A program made the translations under genes and the position numbers. Positions 31,977 to 41,646 of a stretch of 64,000 nt of DNA are shown here, piece after piece (position 1 is the first letter of the stretch; each line of letters opens with the position of its first letter). The notes under the pieces were generated by a model. The model saw only the letters and a program-made list of their open reading frames with translations. It searched no databases and was not told the DNA's origin. This DNA is from Ophiura sarsii (taxonomy: Eukaryota; Echinodermata; Ophiuroidea; Amphilepidida; Ophiuridae), in the NCBI GenBank assembly GCA_035610835.1, contig CM069449.1:38299098-38363097 (forward strand). The letters run 5' to 3'.

Positions 31977-34900
31977 ATGATGATGACTCGGTCAAGGAGG
32001 AGGCATCGAGTCTCCGGCAGTATCATGCCGAAGATGAGGTATCGTGTAGCCGGTGGTAGTACGCCGAGGATGACGGGCGAAAATAGGCACCCAGTAGCTG
32101 GTAGTGATGTGCCGATGAGGACGGGTGATGAGACGGGACGAGTGGCTGGTAGTGATGTGCCGAGAAGGATGGATGATGTGGTGGGGCAAGTGGCCGGCGA
32201 GGGTATGCCGAGGAGGATGGATGATGTGGTGGGGCAAGTGCCCGGTGGAGGTATGCCGAGGAGGATGGATGATGTGGTGGGGCAAGTGCCCGGTGGAGGT
32301 ATGCCGAGGAGGATGGATGATGTGGTGGGGCAAGTGCCCGGTGGAGGTATGCCGAGGAGGATGGATGATGTGGTGGGGCAAGTGCCCGGTGGAGGTATGC
32401 AGAGGAGGATGGATGGTGTGATGGGGCAAGTGCCCGGTGGAGGTATGCAGAGGAGGATGGATGGTGATACGGTAGAGCAGAGGCATCTAGTGCCCGGTGG
32501 TGGTATGCAGAGGAGGATGGATGATGATACGGTAGAGCAGAGGCACCTAGTGCCCGGTGGTGGTATGCCGAGGAGGATGGATGATGGGATGGGACAGATA
32601 CGCAGTAATGGCATGCCGCCGAGGATGGATGATGTGACGAGACAAGTAGTTGGTGATGGAGTGCCGTTGATGACGGGTGAGCAGAGGCGGCGAGTGGTTG
32701 GTGGTAGTTTGCCGCAGAGGATGGGGGAGCATACGGGACAGGTGATTGGTGATGGTGTGCCGTTGATGACGGGTGAGCAGAGGCGGCGAGTGGTTGGTAG
32801 TGGTACTGCAATGAGACCGGGTGAGGTGATTGGTGATGGTGTACCGTTGATGACGGGTGAACAGAGGCAGCGAGTGGTTGGTAGTGGTACTGCAATGAGG
32901 CCGGGTGAGGTGATTGGTGATAGTAGGCCGAGTATGACGGGTGAGTCGTTGGGACATGTGACTGGTAGTTCGCCGGGTATGACGGGTGAGTCGATGGGAC
33001 AAGTGACTGTTGGCAGACCGGGTATGACGGGTGAAGAACAGAGTCGCGTGGTTGGTGGTAGTAGGCCGGGTATGACGGGTGAACAAGGGAGTCAGGTGAT
33101 TGGTGGTGGTAGGCCGGGGGAGCGTATTAGACTGGTTGTTGATGATGATAGGCTGTTGTTGTCTGTTGGGCATGCGGGGTTGATGAATGGTGATAGACAG
33201 CCTATGCAGGTTGGGCAGACGGAGTGGGAGGATGACGATAGTGCACTGCTGATACCTGTGGAGCAGACGGGGTGGAAGGGTGGTAGTGGTGCACCGTTGA
33301 TGCTGGTCGATCAGACGGGGTTGATGGGTGGTAGTGGTTCGCCACCGAGGTCGGTAGGGCAGACGGGGGAAGTACATGGGGAGGGTAAGCCGGTGATGGA
33401 GGAGGCAGGGACACGGGGTAGTAGTGGTAGTGGATGCGGTGGTGGTGGTGGTGACATTTGTAATGGCGGAGATGATGTTGGTGGAGGTGGACATGAAGGT
33501 GATGTTGGTGGAGGTCAACACCGAGGTGATGATGTGGTGATCGCTAATGGTAGTGGTAGTGGTGATAGGGGTAGCTCTGAGGAGGCTGGTAGTGCTGGTA
33601 GATATTCAAGCGGTGAAACCGAGTATTGGAAAACTGTGGAGAATAGTAGTGGGGTTGGTGACGGGTTGCTGTGGGGCCCAGAAACGAACGTTGGGTCAAC
33701 TGGCGGTTCAGGTAGAGTTGGCTATGCTGGTAGCGAGGGAAGTCACTGTAGCGAGGACTCTGGGGTTGGAGCACGTGTCGCAGGGTCGGAGTTGGATGCT
33801 GTGGGTGATTATGAGGAGTGGAGAGGGACAGTTCTGACTGAGTTGGAAGATTGGAGACGGAGAGGGATAGATTTGATGCGGAGGGAAGGTTTAGTAGAGG
33901 AACAGCTGAGTGAATTGGAAAGGAGGAGGCAACTAGATTTGAAGGAATATGACAGGCGGGAAAGTGATTTGGTACGGTTGGAGACGGAGTTGTTTTGCAG
34001 GACAATGGTTGATGAATTGCTCCAAAGAATATTGGAGGCTGAAAGGTTGCGATCAGTGTCGGAGCTGCAACGGAGGAAGGAGGAACTTGTAGCGGAGGAG
34101 AAAGCCGTCAAAATGCTTCAGGGTCGAATGGCAGCCGATGATCGGGAGTGGTGTGGAGAGTTGGGTCGAAGAGAGTCGAGGGTGAAAGAGCGTGAGCTCG
34201 AGTTAGAGCGACGGGCACAGTTGTTGGATGGTCGGGAGAATGGAGCACAGGTGGTGAGAAGATTAGAGTATAAGAAGCAGCAGAGTAAACAAAAGGAGTT
34301 GTCTGATCTGGAGAAAGTAGTGGCAGAAAGGGAGAAGAGGAATAAAGAGGTGTTTGAAGAAGCACAGGTGGTGAAAAGATTAGAGGATAAAAAGCAGCAG
34401 AGTAAACAAAAAGAGTTGTCTGATCGGGAGAAAGTAGTGACAGAAGGGGAGAAGAGGAATGAAGAGGTGTATGAGGAAGTAATGTCGAAGAAACGTAAAT
34501 ATGAGAGGAAACAGGCAGATCTCGATGATAGGGCTCGACTGTTAGGAGACGTGGAGAGTGAGCAGAGGCAAAAGTACGAGAAGTTGTGTGATGAAGTGGG
34601 TACGAGATTGACTTTGACTTCGGCGCGGGAGGTGAAAGCCATGGAGCTTTTTGGTCAGGTGACGGAAGCGATGCGTGTTACCAGTGGTGAGATGCAAACG
34701 AGGACCGAAGAGTTGCGGGAGAAAAAGGCTTGTGAGGTAGTTGGAAGAAATGAGGTAGCCACGGTTAGAGAGTCAGAGGTTATGGAGGGTTGTGGAAATG
34801 AGGTTGAAGGACGAGAGTCGACCGTGGTGGAACGTCCGCGAGTGGAGAGGCAGGTGGAGAGGCGAGTGGAAAGGCGGGAGATGGAGCCGCTCAAATTTGA

Positions 34901-37658
34901 CGGGAATGTCGTATGGGGTGCGTTTTATAAACACTTTGAAGCGTGTCGGGTGTACAACCAGTGGACAGATGAGGATGCCGCTCTACAGTTGTTTGCATGC
35001 TGTCAGGGTTGTGCATTGACTGTTATGGCTGTTGAGGTGGATCCACTAGAGATTGACTACCGTGAGTTAGTCCGTGTGATGACGCGAATGTTTGGACCGC
35101 GGGAGGAACCTGATGAGTGTTTTCTAGAGTTGAAGGCGCGGAAGCAGCAGATAGGGGAGAGTTATAATGACTTGGCCCAAGACATTAGGAGATTGACTCT
35201 TCGAGCAATGCCGCATATCGATGAGGGAAGTAGGGAGATGGTGGCACGGACGCAATTTGTGGATGCTGTTGCTGATCCAGTGCTTCGGAAGGAGCTATAT
35301 GACAGGGCATCTGGTACGCTGTGGGAGATGCTACGTTATGCGGAGCGCAGTGATGCGTATAAGCAAATAGAGCAGTTGAGGGGCTTGAAGGCCGGGAGTA
35401 CACAACCATGTTCATCAGAGAGGCCAAGTAGTGTGGTTATTGCGGAGACGAGACAAGAGGGGAGAGAGGTTAAGGGTCCGGCTGTAATCGCTGGCGAGAA
35501 TGGTAGTAGTATGAGGAAAGGAGTTACGTGGTCGCAGGTGGTGAAGGAAGGGTCGACGGAACGGGTGAGCAGAGTCCAGGTGGGGGGCGAAACTGGTCAG
35601 ACTGGGAGAGGTCAGAATGGGTTGGAGAGGTGTCAGCCGGTGAGTGAATGGCAATCCGATGATAATTGTTGCCGTTATTGTAAGGAGTTGGGGCATTGGA
35701 AACGAGCATGCCCGGCCTTACAAGCTAAACATGAGACGTGGATGGCTAAGAGAGCGGCGTGGGTTAGGAGGTCAGAAATAAGAAGCGATCGGAATGGCAC
35801 GTTAGAGGAAAGAGTGGGAGTAAGGTCGAGATGGGAAGACGAGCGTCAGAAGAGAGGGCAGGAGGAGCGTCAGAGGAGAGAGGATAGGATAGAGGAGGGG
35901 CGTCGGATGAGAGGTCAGAAGCTTCAGGCGGATGAGGAGCGTCGGAATGGGGAGAAGGTTAGGATGGAAGAGGGGCGTAAGAAGGAAGAGGAAAGAGTTA
36001 GAGTTGAAAAAGAGCGTCGGAATAGGGAGGAGGTTAGGATGGAAGAGGGGCGTAAGAAGGAAGAGGAAAGAGTGGGAGTAAGGTCGAGATGGGAAGACGA
36101 GCGTCAGAAGAGAGGGCAGGAGGAGTGTCAGAGGAGAGAGGATAGGATAGAGGAGGGGCGTCGGATGAGAGGTCAGGAGCTTCAGGCGGATGAGGAGCAT
36201 CGGAATAGGGAGAAGGTTAGGATGGAAGAGGGGCGTAAGAAGGAAGAGGAAAGAGTTAGAGTTGAAAAAGAGCGGCTGGAAAGAGAGAGGGTTATGGTGG
36301 AAGAGGGGCGTAAGAAGGAAGAGGAAAGAGTTAGGGAAGAGAAGGAACGATTGGAACGAGAGAAGATTAAAGTGGAAAAAGGGCGCCTTGGAAAGGAGAA
36401 GGTTAGAGTAGAGAAGGAACGACTGGAACGGGAGAAGGTGAAGGTAGAGAAGGAGCGTCTGGAAAAGGAGAAGGTTAGGGTAGAGAAGGAACGACTGGAA
36501 CGGGAGAAGGTAAAGGTAGAGAAGGAGCGTCTGGAAAAGGAGAAGGTTAGAGTGGAGAAGGAGCGTCTGGAAAGGGAGAAGGTTGAGGCGGGGAAAAAGT
36601 ATGAGTTTTGGGGAAATGTGAGATTGGTGAGAGAGGAACAGTCTCGTCAGAGCATAGCAAAGGCGCAAGAGGACCATGAGCGTAGGGAGAGGAAAGAGGA
36701 GATCAGAGTGAAGAAGGCGCGAGAGGATGAGGAGCATAGGAAACGAAAGGAAGAGATAAAAAGGGAGAAGGAGCGTGTTGCAAAGGAGAGAGTTCGGGTG
36801 GAGGAAGAGCGTAAGAAGGAGGAGGAAAGAATTATGATGCAGGAGGAGCGTCGCAGGGAAGAGGAGCGTCTAGAGAGGGAGAAGGTTAGGGTTGAGGAGA
36901 GTCGGAAGCGAGTAGAGGAGGATCGTCGGAAGAGAGACGAGTGGCTTAGAGTGGAGTACGAGCGTTGGGAGGGAGAGAGGCAGGTGATAGAGGAGCAAGA
37001 ACGTGAGCAGGAGGAGAAGTTGAGGCAAAAGGAAGAGCGTAAGAGAAGGAAGGAGGAGATAAGTGAGGAAAAGTGGCGCCGAAAGAGAGAGGAGGAGGCT
37101 CGTTGTAGGGAAGAGCTGAAGTTGCAGCGGGAACAGGAGAAGCGGAGGGATGACGAGAAGCTGGCCAGACAGGAACGGGAGAAGAAGGAGCATGATCGTC
37201 GCTCCGAAAAGAAGGTGGAGCAGGAGATGAAATCACCGGGGAAGGTGGATGGTAGTAAATTGAGACCGGATGCAAAGTCTTGGCCTGTAGGGGGAGCTAG
37301 GGCGAAAACGACGAGTGTGTCTATTCAGACTAATTCGCAGGATGTGCGGCCGGCGAAGGTTTTAACGGTGGGCAGTGTCAGAGCTGTACCTGCCAAGTCG
37401 GTTGGACCGAGGGAGGAGGATCGGCGTCTTCAAGATGGGGAGATGGTTGCCAAGGAGGTGGTGGAGAAATTGGTGGAGGAGAGATTGGGGGAGCAAAAGA
37501 AGGAGTTTTACAAATTTGCAGCAGATAAGTCGAGGCACACTTGCCAGGGTGTTGATCTGGTGAATTGGATGGAAGAATTTGAGAGGCTTTCGGAGCAGCA
37601 TAGGAGGCAAAAAGAGGGTGATGACGCGGTTGTAGGTCTCGGTGCACTGGGGTACTAG
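31977..37658 (+). CDS. Giant Gag-like polyprotein (1,893 aa), coiled-coil rich
   Basis: Sole ORF of the LTR element; ATG at 31977 is the first of three clustered ATG codons, 97 nt after the primer site. Layout: residues ~60-215, 16-20-residue repeats (GMPRRMDDVVGQVPGG type); ~225-385, repeats around GVPLMTGEQRRRVVG and RPGMTGE; ~475-590, Gly/Ser-rich linker; ~610-960, Glu/Arg-rich coiled coil with a 39-residue duplication; 969-~1135, capsid-like region from MEPLKFDGN through EACRVYNQWTDEDAAL, YRELVRVMTRMFG and SYNDLAQDIRRL, matching the Gypsy retrotransposon Gag pattern; 1232-1245, zinc knuckle C-x2-C-x4-H-x4-C (CRYCKELGHWKRAC); ~1275-1755, very charged coil with an 86-residue duplication and 12-residue repeats; a Cys-poor tail to 1893. 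No protease motif context follows. Expected role: capsid assembly and RNA packaging. The length, several times that of usual Gypsy Gag, is the oddity. Confidence 0.9.
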   Translation: MMMTRSRRRHRVSGSIMPKMRYRVAGGSTPRMTGENRHPVAGSDVPMRTGDETGRVAGSDVPRRMDDVVGQVAGEGMPRRMDDVVGQVPGGGMPRRMDDVVGQVPGGGMPRRMDDVVGQVPGGGMPRRMDDVVGQVPGGGMQRRMDGVMGQVPGGGMQRRMDGDTVEQRHLVPGGGMQRRMDDDTVEQRHLVPGGGMPRRMDDGMGQIRSNGMPPRMDDVTRQVVGDGVPLMTGEQRRRVVGGSLPQRMGEHTGQVIGDGVPLMTGEQRRRVVGSGTAMRPGEVIGDGVPLMTGEQRQRVVGSGTAMRPGEVIGDSRPSMTGESLGHVTGSSPGMTGESMGQVTVGRPGMTGEEQSRVVGGSRPGMTGEQGSQVIGGGRPGERIRLVVDDDRLLLSVGHAGLMNGDRQPMQVGQTEWEDDDSALLIPVEQTGWKGGSGAPLMLVDQTGLMGGSGSPPRSVGQTGEVHGEGKPVMEEAGTRGSSGSGCGGGGGDICNGGDDVGGGGHEGDVGGGQHRGDDVVIANGSGSGDRGSSEEAGSAGRYSSGETEYWKTVENSSGVGDGLLWGPETNVGSTGGSGRVGYAGSEGSHCSEDSGVGARVAGSELDAVGDYEEWRGTVLTELEDWRRRGIDLMRREGLVEEQLSELERRRQLDLKEYDRRESDLVRLETELFCRTMVDELLQRILEAERLRSVSELQRRKEELVAEEKAVKMLQGRMAADDREWCGELGRRESRVKERELELERRAQLLDGRENGAQVVRRLEYKKQQSKQKELSDLEKVVAEREKRNKEVFEEAQVVKRLEDKKQQSKQKELSDREKVVTEGEKRNEEVYEEVMSKKRKYERKQADLDDRARLLGDVESEQRQKYEKLCDEVGTRLTLTSAREVKAMELFGQVTEAMRVTSGEMQTRTEELREKKACEVVGRNEVATVRESEVMEGCGNEVEGRESTVVERPRVERQVERRVERREMEPLKFDGNVVWGAFYKHFEACRVYNQWTDEDAALQLFACCQGCALTVMAVEVDPLEIDYRELVRVMTRMFGPREEPDECFLELKARKQQIGESYNDLAQDIRRLTLRAMPHIDEGSREMVARTQFVDAVADPVLRKELYDRASGTLWEMLRYAERSDAYKQIEQLRGLKAGSTQPCSSERPSSVVIAETRQEGREVKGPAVIAGENGSSMRKGVTWSQVVKEGSTERVSRVQVGGETGQTGRGQNGLERCQPVSEWQSDDNCCRYCKELGHWKRACPALQAKHETWMAKRAAWVRRSEIRSDRNGTLEERVGVRSRWEDERQKRGQEERQRREDRIEEGRRMRGQKLQADEERRNGEKVRMEEGRKKEEERVRVEKERRNREEVRMEEGRKKEEERVGVRSRWEDERQKRGQEECQRREDRIEEGRRMRGQELQADEEHRNREKVRMEEGRKKEEERVRVEKERLERERVMVEEGRKKEEERVREEKERLEREKIKVEKGRLGKEKVRVEKERLEREKVKVEKERLEKEKVRVEKERLEREKVKVEKERLEKEKVRVEKERLEREKVEAGKKYEFWGNVRLVREEQSRQSIAKAQEDHERRERKEEIRVKKAREDEEHRKRKEEIKREKERVAKERVRVEEERKKEEERIMMQEERRREEERLEREKVRVEESRKRVEEDRRKRDEWLRVEYERWEGERQVIEEQEREQEEKLRQKEERKRRKEEISEEKWRRKREEEARCREELKLQREQEKRRDDEKLARQEREKKEHDRRSEKKVEQEMKSPGKVDGSKLRPDAKSWPVGGARAKTTSVSIQTNSQDVRPAKVLTVGSVRAVPAKSVGPREEDRRLQDGEMVAKEVVEKLVEERLGEQKKEFYKFAADKSRHTCQGVDLVNWMEEFERLSEQHRRQKEGDDAVVGLGALGY
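32154..32620 (+). repeat. In-frame 48/60-bp tandem repeats in gag
   Basis: The unit GGTATGCCGAGGAGGATGGA... recurs at 32202, 32250, 32298, 32346, 32394 and 32442 (48-bp spacing), then as 60-bp variants at about 32502 and 32562. The spacing is always a multiple of three, so the frame is kept. Three copies are practically identical, indicating recent expansion. Confidence 0.9.
35814..36329 (+). repeat. In-frame 258-bp tandem duplication in gag
   Basis: GTGGGAGTAAGGTCGAGATG begins at 35814 and again at 36072. The copies differ by only a few substitutions. 258 bp is 86 codons, so the charged coil is lengthened without a frame change. Immediately downstream (about 36340-36600) is a 36-bp unit (12 codons, VEKERLEREKVK type). 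Confidence 0.85.
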
Positions 37659-38330
37659 ACAGGTGGTAGAAGCTCATAAAATGCTGTCAGAGTTCGGGAG
37701 TTATGGGAAGGGTTACTGCCGGAGTTGTATATATAAGTTGTTGTTATTGTTTTCAAATGTTCGAGTTACAAACCTTGTAGTGCACGAAGCCAGTTGGAAG
37801 TATTCAATATGAAGAGGTAGAGTTGGCGAGGTGCGACGTGATGCGATACGGATGGTGCTATGCTCAACTCGTTGTTACTGAGTGTCATATGGCTTACGCG
37901 GCCATCGCACCAGTTCCTATGAGCCGTAGCGGGAGACTCGTTCCAGAGCTCCGAACAGAGGGGTTACTACTGACCTAACCAAGGGTTGCTACTGACCCAA
38001 CCACGGGTTGCTACTGACCTAACCAAGGGTTGCTGAGGACAAGAAGAAGATTTGGGAATGGCGACAAAGAAGAAGATTCGGGAATGGCGACAAAGAAGAA
38101 GACTCGGGAATGAAGACGAAGAAGATTATCGCGTCACGTGTACTTTTAAGGCATTGTAGTAGAGTAAGATGTAGTTAGGAGGTGGTATGCATATATTGTT
38201 GTATTAATGTATTGATGGATGTATTGGCGTAATAGCTCGGTGCGCGAGGAGCAGAGTGTGTAAGCGATTCCGCTTAATTATTATTATCGCTTATTGTTGA
38301 CGGGGACGTCAAGTGCTAGGTGGGGGGCTG
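37659..38330 (+). other. 3' non-coding region of the LTR element
   Basis: There is no coding sequence between the gag stop and the 3' LTR. It has four imperfect copies of GGGTTGCTACTGACCTAACC (about 37960-38035) and three of GAAGAAGATTCGGGAATGGC (about 38041-38128), then unique sequence to the purine tract. In an autonomous element pol would be expected around here; no relic is visible. Confidence 0.7.
38318..38327 (+). promoter_or_regulatory. Polypurine tract
   Basis: AGGTGGGGGG followed by CTG lies immediately upstream of the 3' LTR. It is interrupted by one T. Its position is that of the plus-strand primer of LTR elements. Confidence 0.6.
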
Positions 38331-40948
38331 TGTAGCGGGAATCGCTTTTATTATAGGTTTTGGCTGTATTTTGATTATTTAATTATAATAACAGTTGGAA
38401 TACCCTTAAGACCTATTTTTGTAATGTGCGTAGTAGTGGTTAGCGCCGATTTACTCATGTTGACCGTATCACGTTGACCGTACCGCTGCGCGGCCGTCAC
38501 CTGACCTTTATGAGCCAATCAGGAGCGCTAAAATTAGCGTCGGTTTATGCTCCTCGCCATATTGGATTGGTGATGCTGTATACGCTGTGTTGGGAAAACG
38601 GAAGAGCTGAAAAGAAAACTTCAGAATCTTGCGAAAATCGGACGAATTGGTAGGCATCCTTGTAGAGTAAGTACAGTAGTTATGTATAGAAACTATTTGG
38701 GTCAAAGATTGAGATAGATTTCGAGTTTTGAGTGAAGTTTGGTACATTTTCCTGATCGAGTTGAAACAGAACATTATAAAATGTTTCGCCATTCACTTTA
38801 CATGTGACAACGGATGCAGCAGTTTTCTATTTGCTAATATTCATCATGTTGACGTAGCATTTTTGATACCCCAAATTTCTCGTTTTGATTATGTCAGATT
38901 ACTTCAAAAAGCCGATTGTGAATGATAATATGTTGTATAGCGTTATACGAGACCATAATCTAGCCCTGGTTTGCACGTTTGGAAGGATTTTGGACAGTTT
39001 TGAGGATTGAAAATATTCGAAATTATCAAGACTTGTGTGTGAAACAGTACCGATGCATAGTTAATTAGCGTATCGTGTCAATACAAACGCCATCTGTCGG
39101 CAGTGTTTGATCTTTCAGAAGCGGGTTTTAATTAACGGCGCGGTGTGCTTGGATGTTGTATAAGGTGAATTTTGGGCGCGTTGATCATTACAGAGTGTTC
39201 CAAAAATATTCGCTGTATCAAATTGCATGAGTTTGGGTGACGACGAGTGAACATTTGTACAATGACAAATTAGTTGGCATGTTGGTTGGTGCATTATGGC
39301 GCGATTGGATTGTTTTGATTGTATACAAAAATGAGACATTCAGATTGTGCTGTGTGTTATCCTTGTAGGCAGAACATTGGTAGCAGAGTGGATGAGTCAG
39401 ACGATAAGCATCTTGTAGTGAATACCCATAGTCATAGGTAATTACTATAATTAATCTTAGTATTGTGTGCTTACGATAAATATTCGATACGACTGTAGAA
39501 ATATTTGTAACTCGTTATGACATAATTAATGATTGCCTTGATTATAACCAAGGAAAAATCTGGAAGCTTAATATTATACTCACATTCTTAGTTCGTGTAA
39601 TACGTAGGCCTCTATTGTTATTGTATTTATATTTATATGTAAAACTCAACCCATGCGATGGTTATGCTCGATGGGGGGAGGGTTGAGTTAAAAAGTTGGG
39701 TAAGGCGAAAACACTCATCTTACATTTTGGGGGGGGGGTCAAGCTGAGTGTAAAGCCTATGCATATCGTATTGTTAGGTCAGTCATAACACCAGGTAAGG
39801 TGGGATAGTGGTGATCTGTTCAGCGTGAAGTGCAGTAAAGAGAAGTAAAGAGAAGTGCAGTAAAGAGAAGTAAAGAGAAGTGCAGTAAAGAGAAGTAAAG
39901 AGAAGTGCAGTAAAGAGAAGTAAAGAGAAGTGCAGTAAAGAGAAGTAAAGAGAAGTGCAGTAAAGAGAAGTAAAGAGAAGTGCAGTAAAGAGAAGTAAAG
40001 AGAAGTGCAGTAAAGAGAAGTAAAGAGAAGTGCAGTAAAGAGAAGTAAAGAGAAGTGCAGTAAAGAGAAGTAAAGAGAAGTGCAGTAAAGAGAAGTAAAG
40101 AGAAGTGCAGTAAAGAGAAGTAAAGAGAAGTGCAGTAAAGAGAAGTAAAGAGAAGTGCAGTAAAGAGAAGTAAAGAGAAGTGCAGTAAAGAGAAGTAAAG
40201 AGAAGTGCAGTAAAGAGAAGTAAAGAGAAGTGCAGTAAAGAGAAGTAAAGAGAAGTGCAGTAAAGAGAAGTAAAGAGAAGTGCAGTAAAGAGAAGTGCAG
40301 TAAAGAGAAGTGCAGTAAAGAGAAGTGCAGTAAAGAGAAGTACCAAAAAGAGAAGTAGCTGGACAGGCGTACAAGAGCAGACATGCAATCAACGCTTTCA
40401 GATCACCCCTGTCTTACTTAAAAATAGTCGTTAATATTATCTTATGTAATGGTATTATGGTATTTTAACCATTAAAATTGTGTGTATGGAAATTAACGCG
40501 TACTTTTCTCTTCCATAGGGGTTTACCTTGTGTTGCAAGGTCAGGTCGGTCGGTCGGTCAGGTCAGGTTAGGCCAGGCCAGTAGTAGGACAGACAGTTGA
40601 GACTTTGACCATTGACCCAATCTAATTAAAGTTTTTCTAGTTGTAATTGTGTTTGGATGTTATAAAATAAAACCGACGTTGTGATAAAAATATATTGTGT
40701 AAGAAGGAGAGCGAAAATAAACTGTGAACTTAAATAATTGTCCGTGTCAGTGGTTCGCGTTATAGAGCCGAAAACGCATGGTTCTGCCCTGCAAACGAAC
40801 CCGCGTGGCTGATTAACTATATAAAAGGTTTCCAAATTAAACCCTTCCCACGCCCAAAATTTGGTGGTGTCAGATCTGATCAATTCTGCACACTTGGACA
40901 TCGCACGCGTGTGTAAATCCTAGTCAGCTCGCTCGCGCTCCCGCGACA
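38331..40948 (+). repeat. 3' LTR (2,618 bp)
   Basis: It mirrors 29243-31860 at a constant offset, including the minisatellite at 39829-40357, with the single difference I noticed at 39399 (A for G). It is followed directly by GTAC, the target duplication. High identity implies a recent insertion, or less likely gene conversion or an assembly copy. Confidence 0.95.
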
Positions 40949-40952
40949 GTAC
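40949..40952. repeat. Target-site duplication GTAC (3' copy)
   Basis: Matches 29239-29242. The reconstructed empty site reads TTTTAGTACTATAAG around it. Confidence 0.85.
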
Positions 40953-41499
40953 TATAAGTGGATAAAACAAATCCGCCAATTATCATTGCAGGGCCAGGTG
41001 CTTGTTGTGTCGGGAAGGATTGAAGGGTTGATTAATTAATTAACTAATTATGCAATTGTATCCTAGTCAGAAAAGGTAACTCTCTATAAAACTTATATGT
41101 ACTTTGGTACTTTCTTGTTCGGATCTTGAAAGTTTAAAAGTTTGAAAGTTTACTCCTAGCCTTTCTGATAGGAAGCTGATGTAATTGTATCCTCGTCTTA
41201 AATGGTATTCATACACTCTTAGTAGTGTTGAACCAATCAGAAAGCAAGCGCCTAAAATACACAGAGTGCATTGAAAGTGTGTAGTGCACTCCGCATGTGC
41301 ACCGTTCAATGGGCGCACCACACGCTTTATTTTCATTCGTTGTTCAGGCATCGCGGGTTCGCCGATTTTCACAGGAGTGTTAGCAAACTTGTTAACATGT
41401 TCTTATTCTTTATAACATAGATCAAAGTTATGAATTTTGATTTGTATAGTGTTGTGATTGAATTAGGTCAATACATGCGATGTTTTAATTCTCGAAAAA
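40953..41499. other. Intergenic DNA, nothing recognised
   Basis: This continues the sequence interrupted by the LTR element. No gene or complete repeat. Confidence 0.4.
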
Positions 41500-41646
41500 T
41501 TAGAAAAAACAATGCACTTGCGCAAATGTTGATATGCCTAGTAATTGGTTCAGTATTCCTTGAGATAGACCTTGAAATTTGGGAAAGGTTTCTGAAAAAT
41601 CTGTTGTGTATAATGGTCCAACCAATAACCGTGTGGAAAGTGTTAA
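41500..41646 (-). mobile_element. TTAACACTTTCC MITE, truncated copy (reverse)
   Basis: It carries TTGGTTCAGTATTCCTTGAG, GGGAAAGGTTTCTGAAAAAT and the end CGTGTGGAAAGTGTTAA. The left end is missing. Confidence 0.65.

Larger units (their letters stand above)
29243..40948 (+). mobile_element. Complete 11.7-kb LTR retrotransposon encoding only Gag
   Basis: Two 2,618-bp LTRs flank a 6,470-bp internal region. A tRNA-Leu primer-binding site follows the 5' LTR, and a G-rich purine tract precedes the 3' LTR. The only coding region is a 1,893-codon gag with Gypsy-like capsid and a CCHC knuckle. I find no protease, reverse transcriptase (no YxDD context), RNase H or integrase in any frame. Everything needed in cis for mobilisation is present, so the element is probably non-autonomous and moved by an autonomous Gypsy-type relative. 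This matches the plan called TR-GAG in plants; a Gag this large is unusual. Confidence 0.92.

Noticed and set aside
32547..33521. Long minus-strand frames opposite the giant gag (324, 311, 290 codons and others)
   Set aside because: Shadow frames caused by the purine-rich coding strand; composition (Thr/His/Pro/Leu runs) mirrors gag codons and no domain is present.
33745..33785. DSGVGA in Gag resembling the aspartic protease D-S/T-G-A motif
   Set aside because: It lies in a Gly/Ser-rich linker upstream of the capsid region, without the flanking hydrophobic residues or later motifs of a retroviral-type protease.
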